A stretch of DNA of 64,000 nt from Lysobacteraceae bacterium PS02340 (GCA_029959605.1 JASCOC010000011.1:1-64000); one strand, 5' to 3'; shown: positions 46,447 to 56,033, numbered from the stretch's first letter. Translations and numbers: made by a program. The notes: a model not told the origin generated them from the letters alone.

Positions 46447-48471
46447 ATGCGCGTGATTCCAACCTTCCTGTTCGCCGGGTTGCTTGCGGCTGGCGTGGCA
46501 CTCGCGGCCGCCCAGGATCCGGCGATCCCACCAGCGCCTGTCGCCGCTCCGCTGACGCCGGCCACGCCGGTCGACACGCCGCCGCTGGATGCGCAGACGC
46601 CGGTCGCGCCTGGCAGCGCGCCCGCGCTGAACGCCGCGGACGCCGAAGCCTGGCTGGACGGCTTCGTGCCCTATGCGCTGGCCGCTGGCGACATTGCGGG
46701 CGCCGTCGTGGTGGTGGTCAAGGACGGCGAGGTGCTGCTGCAGAAGGGCTACGGCTATGCCGACCTCGCCGCGCGCACGCCGGTCGACCCGGCCGCCACG
46801 CTCTTCCGTCCGGGCTCGGTGTCCAAGCTCTTCACCTGGACAGCAGTGATGCAACTGGTCGAGCAGGGCAAGCTCGACCTCGACGCCGACGTGAACCAGT
46901 ACCTCGACTTCGAGATCCCGGCCCGCGACGGTGTACCGGTGACGCTGCGCCAGGCGATGACCCATACCACCGGTTTCGAGGAGCAGGTCCGCGCGCTGAT
47001 CACGGCCGACCCCGACGAGATCTCGCCGCTGGGCGCCGCGCTGAAGCACTGGGTGCCCGAACGCATCCATGTGCCGGGCGCCACGCCAGCCTACTCGAAC
47101 TACGCGACCGCGTTGGCCGGTTACATCGTCGAGCGCGTGTCGGGCGAGTCGTTCGACGACTACATCGAACGCCATATCTTCCAGCCGCTCGGCATGGCCC
47201 ATTCGAGCTTCCGCCAGCCACTGCCCGCGCCGCTGCTGGCGAACATGTCGATGGGCTACTCGAAGGCGTCCGACGGCGAAGCCAAGCCCTACGAGTTCAT
47301 CAGTCTGGCGCCAGCCGGCAGCCTGGCTGCCACCGGCGCCGACATGGGGCGCTTCATGATCGCGCATCTGCAGGACGGCGCACTCGGGAACGCACGCATC
47401 CTCGACGCCGACACCGCGCGCCAGATGCATTCCACCGGCCAGGCGTCGATCGGACCGCTCAACCGCATGATGCTCGGGTTCTACGAAACCTCGGTCAACG
47501 GCCATCGTGCGATCTCGCATGGCGGCGACACGCAGTGGTTCCACAGCGACCTGCAACTGTTCCTCGACGACGGCATCGGCCTGTTCGTATCGATGAACAG
47601 TTCGGGACGCGACGGCGCGACCGGTCATATCCGCTATGCGTTGTCGCGTGGCTTCGCCGACCGCTACCTGCCGGGCACGCCCGCACAGACGCCCGGCGTG
47701 CCGGAAGCGGACGCCAAGGCGCACGCCCAGCTGATCGCGGGCACCTACACCAGCAGCCGTCGGCCGGACCGCAATTTCCTGTCGCTGGCCAATGTGCTGG
47801 GACCGGTCAAAGTCGCCGCCAACGAAGACGGCACAATCACCGTGGCGATGGCCACGAGCGCCGCCGGCGCACCGAAGCAGTGGCGCGAAGTGGCGCCGTA
47901 CGTGTGGCAGGACCGCGACAGCACGGACCGCCTCGCGGCGGATGTCGTCGACGGCCGAGTCGTGCGGTTCACGATGGAGCCGTACGCGCCGATCATGGTG
48001 TTCGAGCGCGTCTCGACCTGGCGCGCCCTGGCGATGCCGTTGCTGGTCGCGAGCCTCGTCGTGCTGCTGCTGACCGTGGTGGCGTGGCCGGTCTCGGCGC
48101 TGGTGCGGCGCTACTACGGCGCGCCCTACCGGCTGACCGGCACCGACGCACGCGCGCATCGCCTGGTGCGGATCGCCGCGCTGCTGATGCTGCTGGCGAT
48201 GGGCGGGGCTCTCGCGCTCGTCGTCGGCATGCTGAGCAATCTCGCGATGACCAGCCCGGATACCGATGTCCTGATCATCGCCGTGCGGCTGTTCGCCACC
48301 GTGGTGCTGCCGCTCGGCGCGGCGGTCGCGGTCTGGAATGCGTGGCAGGTGCTGCGCGGCCGGCGCCGCGTGCTGGCCAAGCTGTGGGCCGGGCTGCTGG
48401 CGCTGGCCTGCCTGTTCCTGCTGTGGATCGGCATCGCCCAGCACGTCATCGGCTTCGGCGCGAACTACTGA
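46447..48471 (+). CDS. Serine hydrolase, S12 family, with C-terminal membrane helices
   Basis: A 674-residue protein. A signal peptide (cut near AAA-Q) and a Pro-rich linker lead into a beta-lactamase-like S12 domain (60-390) with SVSK (Ser124, Lys127), YSN (Tyr216) and HGG (His358). The last 150 residues hold four membrane helices, so the enzyme is probably anchored in the inner membrane, active side in the periplasm. S12 enzymes include D-aminopeptidases and DD-peptidases, which fits the D-amino-acid context. First gene of operon I. Confidence 0.92.
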   Translation: MRVIPTFLFAGLLAAGVALAAAQDPAIPPAPVAAPLTPATPVDTPPLDAQTPVAPGSAPALNAADAEAWLDGFVPYALAAGDIAGAVVVVVKDGEVLLQKGYGYADLAARTPVDPAATLFRPGSVSKLFTWTAVMQLVEQGKLDLDADVNQYLDFEIPARDGVPVTLRQAMTHTTGFEEQVRALITADPDEISPLGAALKHWVPERIHVPGATPAYSNYATALAGYIVERVSGESFDDYIERHIFQPLGMAHSSFRQPLPAPLLANMSMGYSKASDGEAKPYEFISLAPAGSLAATGADMGRFMIAHLQDGALGNARILDADTARQMHSTGQASIGPLNRMMLGFYETSVNGHRAISHGGDTQWFHSDLQLFLDDGIGLFVSMNSSGRDGATGHIRYALSRGFADRYLPGTPAQTPGVPEADAKAHAQLIAGTYTSSRRPDRNFLSLANVLGPVKVAANEDGTITVAMATSAAGAPKQWREVAPYVWQDRDSTDRLAADVVDGRVVRFTMEPYAPIMVFERVSTWRALAMPLLVASLVVLLLTVVAWPVSALVRRYYGAPYRLTGTDARAHRLVRIAALLMLLAMGGALALVVGMLSNLAMTSPDTDVLIIAVRLFATVVLPLGAAVAVWNAWQVLRGRRRVLAKLWAGLLALACLFLLWIGIAQHVIGFGANY

Positions 48472-48478
48472 CGACCCG

Positions 48479-48508
48479 ACGCACCGGCGGCATCAGCCGC
48501 CGGTGCGT
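48479..48508 (+). terminator. Strong hairpin inside operon I (possible attenuator)
   Basis: A perfect 13-bp stem, ACGCACCGGCGGC/GCCGCCGGTGCGT with an ATCA loop, between the S12 hydrolase and the epimerase gene. It starts 8 bases past the stop. No U tract follows, so partial termination or mRNA protection are both possible. Confidence 0.6.
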
Positions 48509-48535
48509 TCGCCCCTGTCCCGACGAGGAACACGC

Positions 48536-49546
48536 GTGACTGCCCAGCCGGTCGAACTCGAGCTGCATAACGAACCCTTGCCGCTGTCCGCGCCCTTCCG
48601 GATCGCCGGACACGTGTTCTCGGCGATGCCGGCCACCGTGGTGACGCTGCGCGCCGGCGCGCATGTCGGACGCGGCGAGGCCGCCGGCGTCTACTACACG
48701 CACGATCATCCCGACACGATGCTGGCCACGCTGGAGGCGATGCGGCCCCGCATCGAGGCGGGACTCGATCGCGAGACGTTGCGCACCCTGCTGCCTGCCG
48801 GCGGTGCCCGCAACGCACTCGATGCCGCGCTGTGGGAGCTCGAATCGCAGCAGGCGGGCATGCCGGTCTGGCAGCTTGCAGGTCTCGACAGCGTGCGCCC
48901 GCTGCTCACCACCTTCACCGTCGGCGCCGACGATCCAGCCGTCATGGCCGATCGCGCCGCGGCCTACACGCAGGCGCGCGCGCTGAAGTTGAAGCTGACC
49001 GGCGACGCGAATCTCGACGCGGCGCGCGTCCGCGCGGTACGTGCGCGCTGTCCGGCGGCGTGGATCGGCGTCGACGCCAACCAGGGTTACGACGGCGCGT
49101 CGCTGGCGGGCCTGCTGCCGGTGTTGCTGGAAGCGGGCGTGGCGCTGCTGGAGCAGCCCTGCGTCCGCAACCGCGAACACGAACTCGACGGCATCGCGCG
49201 CGCACTGCCGTTCGCCGCCGACGAAAGCATCCTCGATCTCACCGAACTCGAAGCGCGCCACCACCACTTCGACGTCATCAACATCAAGCTCGACAAGTGC
49301 GGCGGTCTGACCGAGGGGCTGCTGATGGCGCGCCGCGCGCGCGCGCTCGGCAAGCAGGTCATGGTCGGCAACATGTGCGGCACCAGCCTGGCGGCGGCGC
49401 CCGCGTTCGTACTCGGCCAGTGCTGCGACGTGGTGGATCTGGACGGGCCGATCTTCCTCAGGCAGGACCGCACGCCGTCAGTGCGTTACACCGATGGCCA
49501 CATCTGGTGCGGCGACGAGGTCTGGGGGCCGTCGGCGACGGCATGA
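48536..49546 (+). CDS. Enolase-superfamily epimerase: DgcA-type N-acetyl-D-Glu racemase or L-Ala-D/L-Glu epimerase
   Basis: A 336-residue muconate-lactonising-type enolase. The catalytic set is KLK (Lys151, Lys153), metal ligands Asp180 (VDANQG), Glu206 (EQP) and Asp229 (ADES), and Lys251 (INIKLDKCGG). Dipeptide epimerases and DgcA (N-acetyl-D-glutamate racemase) belong to this branch and are hard to tell apart by eye; the nearby DgcN gene favours the DgcA route. A GTG start with GAGGA. It overlaps the transporter gene by 4 bases. Confidence 0.85.
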   Translation: MTAQPVELELHNEPLPLSAPFRIAGHVFSAMPATVVTLRAGAHVGRGEAAGVYYTHDHPDTMLATLEAMRPRIEAGLDRETLRTLLPAGGARNALDAALWELESQQAGMPVWQLAGLDSVRPLLTTFTVGADDPAVMADRAAAYTQARALKLKLTGDANLDAARVRAVRARCPAAWIGVDANQGYDGASLAGLLPVLLEAGVALLEQPCVRNREHELDGIARALPFAADESILDLTELEARHHHFDVINIKLDKCGGLTEGLLMARRARALGKQVMVGNMCGTSLAAAPAFVLGQCCDVVDLDGPIFLRQDRTPSVRYTDGHIWCGDEVWGPSATA

Positions 49547-50805
49547 GCAGCGTCGCCGACAAGACGTGGTTCGGTCAGCCACGCGGGCTGACGATTCTGT
49601 TCCTGACCAACATGTGGGAGCTGTTCTCCTACTACGGCATGCGCACGCTGCTGGTCTATTACATGACCAAGCAGCTGCTGTTCGCGCAGGAAAAGGCGTC
49701 CTTCATCTATGGCGCGTACACGGCGATGGCGTACTTCACCCCGATCCTCGGCGGCGCCATCGCCGACCGCTGGCTGGGCAAGCGCAATGCCGTGATTCTC
49801 GGCGGCAGCATCATGGCCTTCGGGCACTTCGTGATGGCGTTCGAGCCGATGTTCTACGTCGCGCTGGCGACCATCGCGCTCGGCAACGGCCTGTTCCTGC
49901 CAAGCCTGCCGAGTCAGATCAACGATCTCTACGCCGCCGACGACCCCCGCCGCGGCCGCGCCTACAACGTTTACTACGTCGGCCTGAACATCGGCGGCTT
50001 CATGGCCCCACTGGTGTGCGGCACGCTTGGCGAAGTCTACGGCTGGCACTACGGCTTCGGCGCCGCCGGCATCGGCATGTTCATCGGTCTGCTGATCTAC
50101 GTGTTCGGCCGAAGCTACCTGCCGCCCGAACCGTTGCGCGGCGTGGCGCGCGCGGTGGATGCGCAGGAAGAGCGCGGCAACCATCGCAAGGTGTGGCTGT
50201 TGTTGCTGGGCGTCGGGATCGCCGCGACCATTTTCCGCGGTGCCTACGAGCAGGTCGGCAACACGCTGCCGCTGCTGATCGACACCGGCGTGGACCGGGT
50301 GATCGCAGGCTTCACTATTCCGATGACGTGGTTCCAGTCGCTCAACCCGCTGCTGGTGATCAGCATGACGCCCTTGCTGCTGCTGCACTGGCGCCGCCGC
50401 GCCGAGGCCGGACACGAGACCGCGCCTGCGCTGCGCATGGCAATCGGCGCGTTGATCGTGGCCGGTGCGTACGTGCTGCTGGCCGCGGTGACCGCCGTCG
50501 CCGGCGACACCCGCATCGGCTGGCTGTGGCTGGTCGCGTTCTTTGTGATCCTGACGCTGGGCGAGCTCTACATCCTGCCGACCGGCCTCGGCCTGTTCGC
50601 CAGGCTCGCGCCGCCGCGACTGGGCGCGACCACGGTGGCCTCGTGGTTCCTCGCGGTCTTCAGCGGGAGTCTGCTGGCGGGCCTGGTCGGCACGCTGTGG
50701 TCGAAAGCGAGCCATTCCGGCTTCTTCCTGCTGCTCGCCGGCCTGGCCGTCGTGGCCGCCGCCTTGCTGTGGCGCCTGGATCGCCCGATCCGCGCGCTGC
50801 GATGA
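49543..50805 (+). CDS. POT/MFS-family peptide transporter
   Basis: A 420-residue membrane protein with about 12 hydrophobic segments. The N-terminal FFLTNMWELFSYYGMRTLLVYY-like stretch and GAYTAMAYFTPILGGAIADR match the proton-dependent oligopeptide transporter (DtpA/POT) signature. Such carriers import di- and tripeptides with protons. In this operon it would bring in peptides freed from the periplasm or outer medium. It is coupled to the epimerase gene by ATGA. Confidence 0.9.
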   Translation: MSSVADKTWFGQPRGLTILFLTNMWELFSYYGMRTLLVYYMTKQLLFAQEKASFIYGAYTAMAYFTPILGGAIADRWLGKRNAVILGGSIMAFGHFVMAFEPMFYVALATIALGNGLFLPSLPSQINDLYAADDPRRGRAYNVYYVGLNIGGFMAPLVCGTLGEVYGWHYGFGAAGIGMFIGLLIYVFGRSYLPPEPLRGVARAVDAQEERGNHRKVWLLLLGVGIAATIFRGAYEQVGNTLPLLIDTGVDRVIAGFTIPMTWFQSLNPLLVISMTPLLLLHWRRRAEAGHETAPALRMAIGALIVAGAYVLLAAVTAVAGDTRIGWLWLVAFFVILTLGELYILPTGLGLFARLAPPRLGATTVASWFLAVFSGSLLAGLVGTLWSKASHSGFFLLLAGLAVVAAALLWRLDRPIRALR

Positions 50806-50834
50806 TCCGCTTCATCCCGCACCGGAGTTCCGCC

Positions 50835-52529
50835 ATGTCACGTCTGACGATCGCCCTGCTGCCGCTCGCCCTCGCTGCCTGCAGTGCCGCGCCGGTGATC
50901 GACACGCCAGCGCACTACGACCTGCTGATCCGCAATGGCGTGGTCTACGACGGCAGCGGCGCACCGCCACAGCGTGTGGACGTGGCCGTGCGTGGCGACC
51001 GTATCGCGGCGCTGCTGCCGCCGGGCAGCGGCGCATTGGCCGACACGACGCTCGATGCCCGCGGTCGCGCGGTGTCTCCGGGCTTCATCAACACCCTGAG
51101 CTGGGCGACCGAATCGCTGATCGTCGACGGCCGCGGCATGAGCGACACAAGACAGGGCATCACGCTGGAAATCTTCGGCGAAGGCTGGTCGATGGGGCCG
51201 GTCAACGCGCGCATGAAGGCCGATGCGCTCAAGCAGCAGGGCGACCTCCGCTACGACATGCCGTGGACGTCGTTCGGCGGCTATCTCGAGTTCCTCGAGC
51301 AGCGCGGCATCACGCCGAACGTGGCCTCGTTCGTCGGCGCGACCACCGTGCGCATCCATGAACTCGGCGAGGACGATGTCACCCCGTCGCCCGCGCAACT
51401 CGCCGGCATGCAGGACGTGGTGCGCGAGGCGATGCGCGAGGGTGCGCTCGGTGTCGGCAGCTCCCTGATCTATCCGCCGGCGACGTTCGCCGACACCGCC
51501 GAATTGGTTGCCCTGGCGCAGGCGGCCGCGGAATCGGGCGGCGGGTATGTCTCGCACATGCGCAGCGAGGCGGACCGCTTTCTCGAGGCGCTCGACGAGA
51601 CCATCGCCATCGCGCGCGCGACCGGGCAACGCGCCGGGGTGTACCACCTCAAGGCCGCGGGCGAGAAAAACTGGCCGAAGATGGCGCAGGCCATCGCGCG
51701 GATCGAAGCCGCGCGCGCCGAAGGCCTGCAGGTCAGCGCCGACATGTATGCCTACACCGCGGGCGGCACCGGCCTGACCGCCAGCCTGCCGCCGTGGGTC
51801 CAGGCGGGTGGCCACGACGCGATGATCGCGCGTCTGCGCGACCCCGCGATCCGCGCACGTGTGCTTGCGGACATGCGCAATCCGGACGTCGACTGGGAAA
51901 ACCTGCGGCTGCTGGCCGGATCCGACGACCGCTTGTTGCTGCTCGATTTCCACAATCCGGCGCTGAAACCGTTGAGCGGGCGCAGCCTCGCCGATATCGC
52001 GCGCGAGCGCGGCACGTCGCCGGAAGACACTGCGATCGACCTGATCATCGAGGACGACTCGCGGATCGGCACGGCGTACTTCCTGATGAGCGAGGCGAAC
52101 GTCGAGCTCGGTCTGAAACAGCCGTGGGTCAGCCTGGGATCGGACGCGGAATCGTCGGCGCCCGAAGGCGTGTTCCTGAAATCCAGCACCCATCCCCGCG
52201 CCTACGGCAACGTTGCGCGCTTCCTGGGGCATTACGTGCGAGACCGCGGACTGATGCCGCTGGAAGAAGGGATCCACCGCCTGACCGGCCTGCCTGCGGC
52301 GAACTGGAAGCTGGACCAGCGCGGCTGTCTGCAGCCGGGTTGCTACGCCGACATCGTGGTGTTCGACCCGGCGATCATCATCGACCATGCGACGTACGAC
52401 GCCCCCAGACAGTACGCGAGCGGCGTCGGCGAGGTGTTCGTCAACGGGGTGCAGGTGTTGCGCGACGGTGAACACACCGGCGCCACCCCGGGACGCGTGG
52501 TGCGCGGTCCGGGCTGGGTGGGCCGCTGA
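50835..52529 (+). CDS. N-acyl-D-amino-acid deacylase-like amidohydrolase, lipoprotein
   Basis: A 564-residue lipoprotein (LAACSAAP, Cys16) of the D-aminoacylase branch of the amidohydrolase superfamily: DLLIRNGVVYDGSG, then PGFIN, YHLKAAG and SDAES blocks. The site that normally reads H-x-H after PGFID is here TLSWA (87-91), so the usual bimetal site is absent. A related subfamily with the same change exists. It would act on N-acyl D-amino acids in the periplasm. An earlier ATG at 50802 is in frame, but 50835 gives the lipoprotein signal and a GGAG site. Confidence 0.85.
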   Translation: MSRLTIALLPLALAACSAAPVIDTPAHYDLLIRNGVVYDGSGAPPQRVDVAVRGDRIAALLPPGSGALADTTLDARGRAVSPGFINTLSWATESLIVDGRGMSDTRQGITLEIFGEGWSMGPVNARMKADALKQQGDLRYDMPWTSFGGYLEFLEQRGITPNVASFVGATTVRIHELGEDDVTPSPAQLAGMQDVVREAMREGALGVGSSLIYPPATFADTAELVALAQAAAESGGGYVSHMRSEADRFLEALDETIAIARATGQRAGVYHLKAAGEKNWPKMAQAIARIEAARAEGLQVSADMYAYTAGGTGLTASLPPWVQAGGHDAMIARLRDPAIRARVLADMRNPDVDWENLRLLAGSDDRLLLLDFHNPALKPLSGRSLADIARERGTSPEDTAIDLIIEDDSRIGTAYFLMSEANVELGLKQPWVSLGSDAESSAPEGVFLKSSTHPRAYGNVARFLGHYVRDRGLMPLEEGIHRLTGLPAANWKLDQRGCLQPGCYADIVVFDPAIIIDHATYDAPRQYASGVGEVFVNGVQVLRDGEHTGATPGRVVRGPGWVGR

Positions 52530-52583
52530 TCCGTCGGACGGTGACGGGCGCACGAAGGGTAGTGTTCGGATTTCTCCAGACGT

Positions 52584-52627
52584 GTTGACAATTCTCTGAT
52601 TGGGATCATGATCCTGATCAGGATAAT
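52584..52627 (+). promoter_or_regulatory. Shared promoter/operator, copy 2 (operon II)
   Basis: Bases 52584-52608 are identical to 46389-46413. The right half-site diverges (CCTGATCAG, then GGATAA, against CCAATCAGGACAA in copy 1) but keeps ATCAGGA(C/T)AA. TTGACA is at 52585-52590. The copy sits 20 bases before the TonB-dependent receptor start. Confidence 0.78.
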
Positions 52628-52645
52628 CGTCTGGGGAGACAACCG

Positions 52646-54973
52646 ATGCACGCGTTCCGATCCGCACGTCCGTGGTTCCGCTCACCGTTGTCTCTCGCCA
52701 TCGCCAGTACGCTGGCCTGCGTTGTCGCCCCCGGGCTGGCCCAGGAGCGCACGACGACGGCATCGGAAGAGGCGGTCATGCTCGATTCGGTGGTCGTCAC
52801 CGCCAACAAGCGCGTCGAGAACGTCCGTGACGTCGGCGCCTCGATCAGCGTCATCGGCGAACGGCAGCTGGAGAACATGTCCGCGAGCTCGCTGACCGAT
52901 TACGCGGCGCTGATTCCGGGCATGCAGGTGCAGAGCAGCGGTACCCCCGGCCTGACGTCGGTCTCGCTGCGCGGCATCTCGACGCTGTCGTCGGGCGCGA
53001 CGGTGGCGACCTACATCGACGAGGTGCCGGTCGGCTCGAGCGGCATCTACCAGAGCGCCGGCTCGCTGATGCTGGACCTGCTGCCCTATGACATCAGCCG
53101 CGTGGAAGTGCTGCGCGGGCCGCAAGGCACGCTGTACGGTGCCGGCGCGATCGGCGGCCTGCTCAAGTACGTCACCCGCGCGCCGGACCTGGTCAACGAG
53201 GAGTTCCGCGCCGGCGTCGGGCTGCGCTCGGTGACGGATGGCGGGCAGGACTGGAATGGCCGCATCGGTGTCGGCGTGCCGCTGCAGGAGGATCGCTTCG
53301 GTCTGCGCATGAGCTTCGCGCGCAACGGCCTGCCGGGCTACACCGACAACGCCGTCGACGGCCGCCGCGACATCAACGACAGCGAGCAACTGGGCGGTCG
53401 CGCGGCACTGTCCTGGGACGGCGACGCGGTCGACGTCGATCTCGCGGTGTTGCACCAGCGCATCAAGGCCGACGACCGGGCCGTGGTCGCCCTCGCGCCC
53501 GACAGCTACGCGCCGCTCGGCGGTGAATTCGAAAGCAGGAACTGGCAGCGGCAGCCGTTCACCAAGGAGCTGACGCTGACCTCGCTCAGTGTGGCTTGGG
53601 ATCTGGGTTGGGCCGATCTCGTCTCCGCGACCGGCTGGTCGAAAACCAAGACACTGGACCAGATCGACACGACGGTGCAGTTCGGCGAGGTGGCGGACCT
53701 GCTGCTGGGGTTCCCCGAGCCCGGCAGCTCGAACGTGCGCTACACCTTCGATCTAGACAAGATCACCCAGGAGTTTCGTTTCAGCTCCGAAACAGGTGGT
53801 CGCTTCGAGTGGATGGCGGGCGTGTTCTACACCAAGGAAGACGCGCTGCAGAACCAGGTCGCGTGGCTGGGCCAGCGCGATGGCTCCCCGCTGCCGGCGC
53901 CGTTCGACGCGGCATTCGGGACCCTGGCGGTGATCGGCCTGCCGAGCACGTACGAGGAAGTCGCGCTGTTCGCCAACGCATCGTGGCGGTTCGGTGAGCG
54001 CTTCAAGATCGACGCCGGCCTGCGCCAGGCCCGCAACGACCAGTGGTTCAGCCAGAATGTCAGCGAAGGTATCCTCGCGCCGATCGGCGATGCGCCCGGC
54101 GAATCGACCGAAGACGTGTTCACCTGGAGCCTGAGCCCGCAGTTCAAGCTGGCCGAGGACACGATGCTGTACGCGCGCGTCGCCACCGGCTACCAGCCCG
54201 GTGGCCCCAATGTCGCGCTGCCGGGGATTCCGCCGAGCGTGGACTCGTCGATGCTGGCCAGCTACGAGCTGGGACTGAAATCGCAAACCGCCGACCGCCG
54301 TGTGCAGGTCGACGTGTCCGCATTCCGGATCGAGTGGGACGACATCCAGGTGGCGTCGTCGTTCAACGGCATCGGCGGCCTAGTCAACGGTGGCGAGGCG
54401 AGCAGCCAAGGCCTGGAACTGGCCTCGCAGTTCCGCGCCACCGATGCGCTGTCGCTCGGCATCAATGCCGCCTACACCAAGGCGCGGGTCAAGAACGATT
54501 TTGAAGCCACGGTCATTCCGCAGGGCGCGTTCGATGTCGTGCTCAACACCGGACTGGCCGGCGACCGCATGCCCTACGTGCCGACGCTGTCGTGGGCGGC
54601 GACCGCCGAGTACGCGTTCACGACCGCGCAAGGTCTGTCCGGTCAGGTGGGCGGTGTGCTGCGCTTCACCGGGGAGCGCTTGAGCGATACCACCGAGCGC
54701 CAGCGCGTGACCGCGCCGGGTGACCCGTCCACGGTGTTGCAGGAAGAGGTGACCGCGCCGCTGCGGCTCGACAGCTACCGCGCGCTCGATCTCTACGCCG
54801 GCTTCGGCCGGGAGCGCTGGGAGCTGCGCGCCTACGTCAGCAATGTCACCGGCGAAGGCGGCTACTCGTCGATGACGCCGGCGGCCGGCGCGCTCAGCGG
54901 CACGTTGGCTTACCTGGCTGCGGTACCGATCCAGCCGCGGACGTTCGGCGTCGAACTCGACGTCCGGTTCTGA
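52646..54973 (+). CDS. TonB-dependent receptor
   Basis: A 775-residue outer-membrane receptor. A signal peptide (cut near GLA-Q) is followed by a TonB-box-like MLDSVVVTA, a plug domain (about 65-175) and a 22-strand barrel ending in the typical C-terminal Phe (ELDVRF). In Xanthomonadaceae such receptors take up siderophores, carbohydrates and peptides. Here the operon context points to D-amino-acid or gamma-glutamyl peptides. First gene of operon II; a GGGGAGA site precedes the ATG. Confidence 0.95.
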   Translation: MHAFRSARPWFRSPLSLAIASTLACVVAPGLAQERTTTASEEAVMLDSVVVTANKRVENVRDVGASISVIGERQLENMSASSLTDYAALIPGMQVQSSGTPGLTSVSLRGISTLSSGATVATYIDEVPVGSSGIYQSAGSLMLDLLPYDISRVEVLRGPQGTLYGAGAIGGLLKYVTRAPDLVNEEFRAGVGLRSVTDGGQDWNGRIGVGVPLQEDRFGLRMSFARNGLPGYTDNAVDGRRDINDSEQLGGRAALSWDGDAVDVDLAVLHQRIKADDRAVVALAPDSYAPLGGEFESRNWQRQPFTKELTLTSLSVAWDLGWADLVSATGWSKTKTLDQIDTTVQFGEVADLLLGFPEPGSSNVRYTFDLDKITQEFRFSSETGGRFEWMAGVFYTKEDALQNQVAWLGQRDGSPLPAPFDAAFGTLAVIGLPSTYEEVALFANASWRFGERFKIDAGLRQARNDQWFSQNVSEGILAPIGDAPGESTEDVFTWSLSPQFKLAEDTMLYARVATGYQPGGPNVALPGIPPSVDSSMLASYELGLKSQTADRRVQVDVSAFRIEWDDIQVASSFNGIGGLVNGGEASSQGLELASQFRATDALSLGINAAYTKARVKNDFEATVIPQGAFDVVLNTGLAGDRMPYVPTLSWAATAEYAFTTAQGLSGQVGGVLRFTGERLSDTTERQRVTAPGDPSTVLQEEVTAPLRLDSYRALDLYAGFGRERWELRAYVSNVTGEGGYSSMTPAAGALSGTLAYLAAVPIQPRTFGVELDVRF

Positions 54974-54992
54974 GCCGGACGGACCCGGCCCT

Positions 54993-56033
54993 ATGTCCAC
55001 CGCCGCCGTCGTACCGCACGCCCCCGAGGCGTTGCCCCAGCCGTACCTGCTGTTTCTCGGAGACATCGTCGAACCCGGCTACGCGAAGACCGCGTACGGT
55101 CTGCGCGACTGGGCCCCCGAGCGGTGTCTCGGCGAGTTCGCCTGTCCGGGCGCGACGGTCAGCACCGGCCTGCCGCGCCTGACCCCCGCGCAGGCCCGTG
55201 CAGGGGGCGCGCGCGCGATGGTCATCGGCGTCGCCAACCCCGGCGGGCGGATCCCGCCGGCCTGGGTGCCTGCGTTGCTCGATGCCTTGCAGGCCGGGCT
55301 CGACCTCGTCGGCGGCATGCATGCCCGGCTGGCCGGCATCGACGTGCTGCGCAACGCGGCCATCGCGCACGGGCGGCGCCTGATCGATGTGCGCGAGCCG
55401 CCCTCGGACCTGCCCGTCGCCAGCGGCCGAAAGCGCACCGGCAAGCGTCTGCTCACGGTGGGCACCGACTGCGCCCTGGGCAAGAAATACACCGCCCTGT
55501 CGCTGGCGCGCGCGTTCCGCGAACGCGGCCTCGACGCTACGTTCCGCGCCAGCGGGCAGACCGGCATCCTGATCGCCGGCGCGGGTGTGCCGATGGACGC
55601 GGTGATCGCGGACTTCGCGGCCGGCGCGGCGGAATTCCTGTCGCCCGATGCCGATCCCGAGCACTGGGATGTCGTCGAAGGCCAGGGCTCGCTGTCGCAT
55701 CCCGCCTATGCGGGCGTGTCGCTGTCGCTGCTCCACGGCAGCCAGCCGGACGTCATCGTCGTCTGCCACGCAGTCGGGCGCGAACGCATGCTCGGCCATG
55801 CGCATTACCTGGTGCCGTCGATCGAGGAGACCATCGAACTCGCGCTGCGACTGGGCGCCCGCACCAATCCCGCGATCCGCTGCGCGGGCGTCAGCCTCAA
55901 CACCGCGGCGCTCGACGATGCGGACGCGCAGGACGCGATCGTATCCACCGCTGCCCGCTTGGGCCTGCCGGTCGCGGATCCGGTCCGCGGCGGCGCGGCG
56001 TTTGGTCGGCTGGTCGACGCCTGCCTCGCATGA
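54993..56033 (+). CDS. DgcN-like D-glutamate N-acetyltransferase (DUF1611)
   Basis: A 346-residue DUF1611 protein with the P-loop-like GTDCALGKKYTAL (157-169) of the DgcN family. DgcN acetylates D-glutamate, giving N-acetyl-D-glutamate, which the enolase-type DgcA racemises; together they start a D-Glu breakdown route known from marine Proteobacteria and haloarchaea. The gene lies in operon II, 19 bases after the TonB receptor and overlapping the permease gene by 4 bases. DgcA is in operon I, so the two steps are split over two operons. Confidence 0.86.
   Translation: MSTAAVVPHAPEALPQPYLLFLGDIVEPGYAKTAYGLRDWAPERCLGEFACPGATVSTGLPRLTPAQARAGGARAMVIGVANPGGRIPPAWVPALLDALQAGLDLVGGMHARLAGIDVLRNAAIAHGRRLIDVREPPSDLPVASGRKRTGKRLLTVGTDCALGKKYTALSLARAFRERGLDATFRASGQTGILIAGAGVPMDAVIADFAAGAAEFLSPDADPEHWDVVEGQGSLSHPAYAGVSLSLLHGSQPDVIVVCHAVGRERMLGHAHYLVPSIEETIELALRLGARTNPAIRCAGVSLNTAALDDADAQDAIVSTAARLGLPVADPVRGGAAFGRLVDACLA

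Noticed and set aside
46411..48444. Long minus-strand frame over the S12 hydrolase
   Set aside because: Antisense shadow; the plus strand has SxxK, YSN and HGG motifs and membrane helices.
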